DNA from: Riptortus pedestris
Taxonomy: Eukaryota > Arthropoda > Insecta > Hemiptera > Alydidae
Length of the DNA stretch: 64,000 nt
Assembly (NCBI GenBank): GCA_019009955.1
Contig: CM032228.1
Span: forward strand, 126,205,001-126,269,000
Direction: 5' to 3'
The notes beneath the pieces are model-generated. The model ran no database searches, had not been told where the DNA came from, and saw nothing but the letters and a program-made list of their open reading frames with translations. Numbering within the stretch: the first letter of the stretch is position 1; every line of letters begins with the position of its first letter. This document shows positions 57,332 through 64,000 of the stretch, in pieces. A program made the position numbers and the translations under genes.

Positions 57332-57938
57332 TTTTAGCAGATTTCCCTTAAGGGAAATCAGCTATTGAGGTTGTACTCATGACGGAATTTTTGAAATTTA
57401 TCTTCAAATGTCCATCGATCCTATATATATATTTGTCTGATACCGCTCTAGTGGTAGCAATTTTTGTTTAATCGTTAACAAACTCGATATTTAGTCGTTT
57501 TATGTAAAAAGACAGATCAAGTTCGTTAATGGCTGAAATCAGACAAGTGGGAGGGGGGGGGGGGTTTAGAGGGGAGGATTTTCGAAAATTCGAAATATCT
57601 TCGTTACTATACGTCGGACCGAAAAATTGTACAGAAACAATCTCATTGCAAATTAAATTTACTATAAATATTGTTATATACATTTATTCTCTATCTTGAA
57701 TATTAACCGAGATATTTGCATTTGTATGCATGTGTGTGGTCGGCAGGAGTTGGCTATGTTCGGGACTCTCCGCCGAGAGCTAGTGCGGGCCGTTTCGGTA
57801 ACTATTCGTCCCTTGTGAATATGTTAGCAGATGTTTTAGATATTCCTTACTACTACTGTTGTTATTAGGCGGATTTTTCTATTGTAAAACTTCACGTGGG
57901 AAATCTGCTTAGTTTACGCAGCCCCTGCGTGACGGACT
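57332..57938 (+). mobile_element. Helentron-like element, full copy
   Basis: 5' TTTTAGCAG with palindrome GATTTCCCTTAAGGGAAATC, a short TA tract (57422-57432), the GGCTGAAATCAG block, a G run (57546-57564) and CCGAGATATTTGCATTTGTA. The 3' end is GGGAAATCTGCTTAGTTTAC, the ACGCAG/CTGCGT hairpin and GACGGACT. At 607 bp it is the longest clean copy. Confidence 0.7.
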
Positions 57939-57939
57939 T

Positions 57940-58985
57940 TTTGGATATTTAACGTGTAGGCTAGGAAGAGGTTCTGTTTTGCCTGCCCTGTGGTATCTTG
58001 AAGACCGGTGTATAATGACATATCTTTAATGCGATGTTGTTGTGTTTTTTCCTTTATCAAAACAGTCCTTGTTTTAGTAAGTAGTAGGCGTTGTACCACT
58101 GAATATTACTCAATAAAATCTGTCCCAATCTCTTTTTCCGTTAACTACACAGTACGTTTCTTGTTTGGATGTGCTTGAGCGAATAGGAAGGAAAGTTATG
58201 AACTACAGTAAAGTAGTCCATGTACTGCTAACTAAGTATTGCTGGGTAAAAGGTGTATTGTTGAGGTTTTGTTATTAGTAGTCGGATGTTGTTAATCATT
58301 CTCCGTAGTTGTGCTCCATACTGCTGTTTTCCATAGAACCCAATTTAAATTTATCCTCCGTCTCAAGTCATACACTGCTTACGCTCCCGAGCAGTACTGT
58401 TGAGACACCAGACAAAACTAGTCTAAAATCCTTATTCTTCAGCCTAATATTAGAACCATGATGATACCACCCTCGTAATTATTTGACATCTTAATTTGTA
58501 TCCCTATTGTTTATCCCTCCAACATATAATTCATTATTAGTAATACAAAGTTTATGAAATAATAGTTTAGAGTAAAATTAAGTTCAATTCGATTTACGTA
58601 GTAGCCGTTGTTAATATAATCACAAACACATTAACATTTAGAAAACTCATAGAAATAAGAATTTAAAAAAAAAAAAAAAAAAACAATTCTAAACTGATTT
58701 CGTCTTCCAGTAGAATCTATTTTTGCACAGAAAACTTTGACTTTCACTGGTCAAGAACAACTAAGCACAGCCAATACTATCACTCAATTGATCATTTGCT
58801 AGGGAACTGGCAAAGGGTTACCCCCCGACAGGTAATACAAGGGATAACGGGAGATCAAGGGCCCGTGCTCTACAGCCGACAGGTACTATATCAGTAGGAT
58901 TTTCCTAGTAACTCCTCTGTCATTGCTCAGGCTGCAAATGAATATTCCACAGATTTCAGTTAAGAAACGAAAGGCCTCGTTCCTT
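57940..58985. other. No recognisable feature
   Basis: A minus-strand frame at 57914-58099 is open but unremarkable. No element ends are seen. Confidence 0.45.
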
Positions 58986-58989
58986 CACA

Positions 58990-59575
58990 GTTAGTCCCTT
59001 CGGTAGTTTTAAAACATCACCCTTATTATTCGTTGGTTCCAAAACTTGTATAGCATCAATCTCAGTATAGCATGTTAATATAAAATGTAATGTTCTATAA
59101 ATGTAGTTATAAACGTCTTTTCGCTATCGTGAATATTAACATAGATATTTGCATGTATTAGTTTTCAGCCATGAAAGAACCCCCATTTCAAGTCATGTCA
59201 CATTAACAATAAGCTCCTTAATAAGATTTTACTTTCTTAATTAGAAACTGTTAGATTTATACCATACTCGATATTTAACTTTTTTATTGAACACTAAAGA
59301 TCATATTAGTTAACAGTTGAAACCAGACGAGGAATGGGGGGGGGGGGGTCAGCTGGAAGAGGAAATAATATAGAACGAATCTTGTTAAAACTATTGATGC
59401 TCTAAAATTGTTGTTTTATGATTTTTTTCGTAGTGGAAATATTAAGCGAGTTTTTTGTACTTTCTTGATTTCAGCCTTCAGTACACCCCGATTTCTACGA
59501 ATAGTAGTTTTACTTAGAAATACGAAATATATAGTAAATGGTGTGTCATATCCGTAGAAAGTCTGCTTGACGGAT
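58990..59575 (+). mobile_element. Helentron-like element, variant subfamily
   Basis: This is the inverse of 62147-62870 across most of its length: GTTTTAAAACATCACC, CGTGAATATTAACATAGATA, a G run (59336-59348) and GTAGAAAGTCTGCTTGACGG. The 3' hairpin is decayed. Confidence 0.55.
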
Positions 59576-60140
59576 TTTTTTTTTTATTTGGGGGGTATTG
59601 TTAATATGTTTGTGCCATGTTTGGAAATCACAGGGAGTTAACTAGCCAAAATAAAAATAGAAAATTATGTTACCGATGGCATCCTAAAGATACAGAGATG
59701 AGATTGTCAATTTCTTTAAAAACTAATTGACTTATTCGATTTTTGCATCAAGATGGCTAGGTTGGGACCACCCCAGTTGTGTATAATACGCCTAACCAAA
59801 GTTTCTAAAATACTTCACAAGGACACATCAGCTACTACTTTTTTTTCTTTTAGCATTGGACTATTTATCGATTTGCCCTTCCTGCCGGTTAAAACTGTGC
59901 CTCTATGCTAAACACGTTCACCGTGTCTCATGAGACAACCAGTATCCTGCTTATAAGGCCTGATTCCTTAGTTATTATTGCATCAGTTACACAGTACATA
60001 AAATACCAGCAGCCATTAAACTTTGAACCGGTCTATGCTTTCTAAAAAGAATCATACATAGGAGACGGGAAATACTTAAAAATTGTGCGTAGTGAAGCCT
60101 TAAATATCAAATACTTATATTATGATGATATCCCAAGACA

Positions 60141-60159
60141 CCTCGGGTACCTTAGCTAG
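60141..60159 (+). mobile_element. Helitron 3' terminus fragment
   Basis: CTCGGGTACCTTAGCTAG followed by T and a long TA tract (60160-60232). It matches the 3' end of the subfamily at 20738. Confidence 0.55.

Positions 60160-60232
<73 letters not shown>
60160..60232. repeat. (TA)n microsatellite
   Basis: The longest pure TA tract in the window. Confidence 0.95.
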
Positions 60233-60234
<2 letters not shown>

Positions 60235-60236
<2 letters not shown>

Positions 60237-60785
60237 GTCTGATAGGAAAAAATATTAATGAACATGTCTTTGCAGTTTGCAATTTAATTATTTACGATTT
60301 TTGTACTTTTTCTAGCTAAAATATTAACCGAGATATTTGTATTTGTAATTTCATACTTCAGCTGACCACTAGTCATACTTATCTCGTATAAGAAATATGC
60401 CGATGTATCACGAAACGTCATTTAAAGCTTAAATTAAACTGTTGATTGGAGCTTCTTTTTTTTTTAAATAATCTGATAAGTACCGTTCTCAGTACACAAC
60501 GTTTAATTTTTAACATAAAATTAAAAACGAATTGCGCTATTTAATAATTGAATAAAACCGGGTGACTGTGGGCTTAGAGAGGAGGAAAAAACTTCATAAT
60601 ATTTCTGTTATTATTAGACAGATCGAAAAATATTATATAAGCGGTCTTATCGAAATGCAGAAATAGCAATCGTATGGGCTACTCTATAAGGTTTTCTTTT
60701 AAACTACTAGATAAGATCACTAATTATTTGAAAAGGATGCTGGTCGCCTTTGTTGATATCCTAGACGGGAAATCTGCTATAAGCG
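60235..60785 (+). mobile_element. Helentron-like element, diverged
   Basis: It carries GTCTGATAGG, AAAATATTAACCGAGATATT and AGACAGATCGAAAAATATTA, and finishes near GGGAAATCTGCTATAAGCGG without a clear hairpin. Confidence 0.5.
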
Positions 60786-60789
60786 GTGT

Positions 60790-61460
60790 TTTGTTTTTTA
60801 CTTGAAATCAATTTGAATAAGGTCCATTGATTTGTATTTGACATTATGGATTGGAATGTGCGAGATGAGTGAGATGGTGGGTGATTGAGAGGATTCCGAT
60901 GGGCGTATGCCCAGATTTAATTTGAATTGACTCATCCCGGCCCCCAAGGGGCATAATTGAATATGGAGGTGTGAAACAGAGCCTACGAATTCTATTGACT
61001 AGTCAATAGATTGCCCCTCATTACACCTGCCATTGACTCCATTCTGTTCCAATTTAGCCACGAATCAAGCTATTGTTTGCATAGCGTTTGTGATTGATCG
61101 CCGGCAATAACCTCACGTCAGGCTTTAGCTGTGGTTCAGCCTCAACGGGACAAATTTGAGTATTATCCCGCTGTTGGTAGCCACTGCTCTCAAATTGCTC
61201 ACCATTGGGTAGATGGTGCAACAAATAAAAATAACATTTACCATGCAGTAATAAGGTTTTAATGATCTTAAATTTTTCGAATGGACGAATACGTTCTTCA
61301 TCAGTAGGAGACACTAAATTCTAGTAGAATTAGCTAACGGTAAGAACGCCAATTTATGCATATATTAAAATATATTTATCAAACTCAATTACTTCCTAAT
61401 GAATTTTATCAAAAACTTTCATTCATATTAATAATAATTAATAATACCTCCCAAATAAAA
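60790..61460. other. No supported gene
   Basis: A minus-strand frame (61054-61314) is open and begins near CTACTGATGAAGAACGTATT and ATTCGAAAAAT. This resembles the CTGATGA...GAAA tail motif of some retroelements, but no element is recognisable around it. Confidence 0.35.
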
Positions 61461-61462
61461 AA

Positions 61463-62140
61463 AGTCCGTCACGCAGGGGCTGCGTAAACTAAGCAGATTT
61501 CCCATGTGAAGTTTTACAATAGAGAAATCTGCATACTGGTAACACAACACCACCGTGATTAAATACAAATGGTAATGAGAAATCTTTCAGTTAATTAAAA
61601 TAAATTTCCTACTGAAACGGCTTCTGAATTGTAAGAATAATTTATATTTTAATAACTCAAATTTTAGTAGTCTAAGAACAAAAGAAGGGGGGGGGGGCAG
61701 ATGAACAGAACGTATTTGCATAAAGCTCACAAAGTAAGGAAGGTAAGGTAAGGTTAGAAACGACAGGTAAGGTTAGAAGAAGCTTCCACCTGAGCCGACC
61801 AGTTGCGAAAACGGCCGACCTAATCCGAACTATACCCGACCACATGTCCCACAGACTTCATAAAAATGCAAATATCTCGGTTAATATTCAAGATAGAGAA
61901 TAAATGTATATAACAATATTTATAGTCAATTTAATTTGCAATAATATTGGTTCTATACACTTTTTCTTTCCAATGCATAATAACAGAGATATTTCGAATT
62001 TTCGAAAATCCCCCCTCTAAACCTCCCCTCCCTCTTGTTCGATTTCAGCCATTAACGAACTTGATCTGTCTTTTTACATAAAACGGTTAAATATCGAGTT
62101 TCGTAACGATCAAGCAGAAATTGCGACCGCTAGAGCGTTT
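61463..62140 (-). mobile_element. Helentron-like element
   Basis: Its minus-strand 3' end is AGTCCGTCACGCAGGGGCTG, CGTAAACTAAGCAGATTTCC on plus. Inside are a G run (61686-61695), GCAAATATCTCGGTTAATAT, ATTTCAGCCATTAACGAAC and GCGACCGCTAGAGCG. The 5' palindrome is missing. A ~60-bp AAGGTAAGG-type insert near 61735-61790 is not shared with other copies. Confidence 0.65.
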
Positions 62141-62146
62141 CTTGCA

Positions 62147-62870
62147 GTCTTTCATGCAGGGGCTGCGTAAACTAAGCAGACTTTCCACGATTATGACACA
62201 CCATTCACTATATATTTGGTATTTCTAAGTGAAAATCCTGAATAGAATGCGGGGTGTACTGAAGGCTGAAATCAAGAAAGTACAAAAAACTCGCTTAATA
62301 TTTCAACTACGAAAAAAATCATTAAACATCAATTTTAGAGCATCAGTAGTTTTAACAAGATTCGTTCTATATAATTTCCTCCCCCAGCTAACCCCCCCCC
62401 CTTCCCCTATTCCTCGTCCAGTCTCAACTATTAACTAATATGATCTTTAGTGTTGAATAAAGAAGTCAAACATCGAGTATGGTATAAATCTGAGAAACAG
62501 TTTCTAATTAAGAAAGTAACATCTTAAATTATGACCTCTTCACACAACGTATTTGAATTTATTTCACACAGTAAAAGTTAAATGAAAAGAATGTTTGGCG
62601 TTTACCTTCGAATAAAGTGGTTCATGATTAAACAGCGTATTGTTAATGTTACATGACCTGTAATGGGGGTTTAATGTCGGCTGAAAACTAAAACATGCAA
62701 ATATCTGTGTTAATATTCACGATAGCGAAACCACGTTTATAGAACATTACATTTTCTACTTACATGATTGATGCTATAAAATTTTATGAACCAACGAATA
62801 ATACTGTAGATGTTTTAAAACTGCCACCTCTAACCCCCCCCCCCTCATCCCAGATCAGTAACTGTAGTGC
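62147..62870 (-). mobile_element. Helentron-like element, variant subfamily
   Basis: The tail is AGTCTTTCATGCAGGGGCTG, then CTAAGCAGACTTTCCACG. The interior contains two C runs (62392-62401, 62837-62846) and is the inverse of 58990-59575. It directly follows the copy at 61463 in the same orientation. Confidence 0.55.
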
Positions 62871-63425
62871 TACATTTAGGTAATGTTACACAGTGGGATT
62901 GGGACAAAGTTTTTAATTTTGAGTACCTTCCGCATCAGTTTAAGAATGTAACGTGCTAAGGTATAACATTCAAAGAGGCAAAACCGAATGAATAGCTCCG
63001 GCTATTTACGAGGGCTTTGTTCTTTAACACGTTAGCCTCCATCTCCACGTGTCTTTTTAGCTGCTATCACCCCATACAGAAATCCATCGCCTAAAAATCT
63101 AATAGATCCAATTATTGCAGACTCCTCGAATTGGAACCATGTAATAATTACAATATATATAATGTAATTGATTTAATTAATTTACAAATATTTGAATTCA
63201 TTATGTTAAATAACTTATAAGACCAGTCTATTCCTTTACAATTATATTCTTCATAGGGTCGAGTAACAAAGTTCGTACATGAAAGAAAAATAATTCCATG
63301 AGCTCATTCATTGATTTCTCGTTTACCAATTTTTGAATTTACTTATTTCAGGGAATATAATTATTTAAATATCATACAATTTTATAAAATATAAATTCGC
63401 CAATTATTCCCTAATCGGTTTTCAT
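62871..63425. other. No recognisable feature
   Basis: AT-rich sequence without supported features. Confidence 0.45.
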
Positions 63426-63429
63426 AAAA

Positions 63430-63900
63430 TAAACTATGTTTTTCATGTGAAAAATGAATATGTTACGAAATATCGCGATTTTATATTTCAGGCCTTCCTT
63501 ATAACCCCCACTCCTGTTCTTACCTCGAAATTTTAATATAGCTTATAATCAGGAAGGTTAATACCAAATCACATACAGAGTTTCATTTAGTTCGGTTGAG
63601 TCATTGTTGCCATATACTCATTTATACTTTGGTATAAGACAAAAGTGTATATAACGAAAGCTACTCTAAATAACACAATAAACAACTTTTGTTATGTGCA
63701 TATATGCTGAAAACCCAATAGGAAACGAAATATCGCTGTTTTTAATTTCAGGCCACCCTTATAACCCCCACTCCTGTTCTTCTCAGAGAATATTAACACA
63801 GCCATAAGCTAAACTGGGTTCGTAGTAATATACATACCAAATTTCATAAAATTCGGTGCAGCCGTTTACGATTCTATAAAGGACATACAAACAAACATTC

Positions 63901-63955
<55 letters not shown>
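63430..63955 (-). mobile_element. Helitron copy F, 3'-truncated
   Basis: It contains parts of two monomers (CCTTATAACCCCCACTCCTG twice) and the 5' region CCGTTTACGATTCTATAAAG, then ACAAACATTCATTTATATAT. A TA tract follows, ending TATAGA (63950-63955), whose complement is the 5'-TC terminus. The CTAG end is missing. It is the same subfamily as the copy at 20738. Confidence 0.7.
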
Positions 63956-64000
63956 TGATTTACACTCTAGAATAGTACATCCTAATTAAACTTAATTACT

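Noticed and set aside
61054..61314. 86-codon minus-strand ORF
   Set aside because: It has no ATG start and no domain. The beginning looks like a retroelement tail motif rather than a coding start.

Overview
This window is eukaryotic, AT-rich and gene-poor. It holds no bacterial-type genes and no intact multi-exon gene that I can recognise. Nearly everything identifiable is a transposable element or simple repeat: LTR retrotransposon, LINE, Penelope-like element (PLE), tRNA-derived SINE, piggyBac, Tc1/mariner, Helitron and a Helentron-like family, with many (TA)n, (CA)n and (CT)n tracts. The LTR carries TATA, TCAGT-type initiator and RGWYV downstream-element spacing typical of arthropod core promoters, so an arthropod is most likely. 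A sea louse or related copepod is my guess from repeat style only, with low confidence.

Layout. 1-1.3 kb: a piggyBac relic with TTAA sites. 2.57-5.13 kb: a decayed PLE (RT plus GIY-YIG) bounded by inverted repeats and split by a LINE 3' tail. 9.65-10.97 kb: two divergent, frameshifted coding relics of unknown origin. 11.6-16.4 kb: Helentron-like copies, a PLE tail and a head-to-tail Helitron array. 17-20.2 kb: a Helentron-like copy interrupted by a 5'-truncated LINE, plus coding-like fragments. 20.7-21.7 kb: a divergent Helitron. 21.8-22.3 kb: a 518-bp foldback.

22.53-28.81 kb is the most striking element: an LTR retrotransposon with 757-bp LTRs differing at 3 positions, a 4-bp target duplication, a PBS, a PPT and an intact gag-like ORF, but about 3.1 kb of non-coding DNA where pol should be. 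It is young and apparently gag-only, and it must borrow reverse transcriptase and integrase. 34.4-36.0 kb is a Helitron with both ends intact and four tandem ~295-bp monomers. 37.2-37.8 kb is a Tc1/mariner deletion derivative with perfect 29-bp TIRs. 39.2-39.6 kb (minus) is an open frame resembling a Myb/SANT-like domain, followed by a LINE C-terminus. 43.5-44.2 kb holds a coding-like relic and a SINE; 50.1-50.8 kb a LINE tail. 55.8-62.9 kb is a cluster of PLE and Helentron-like copies in both orientations. 63.4-63.95 kb is another Helitron.

The elements form functional groups rather than pathways. Non-autonomous Helitron, Helentron-like, SINE, Tc1 and gag-only elements all depend on enzymes encoded outside this window. 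Long stretches between them show nothing I can interpret.
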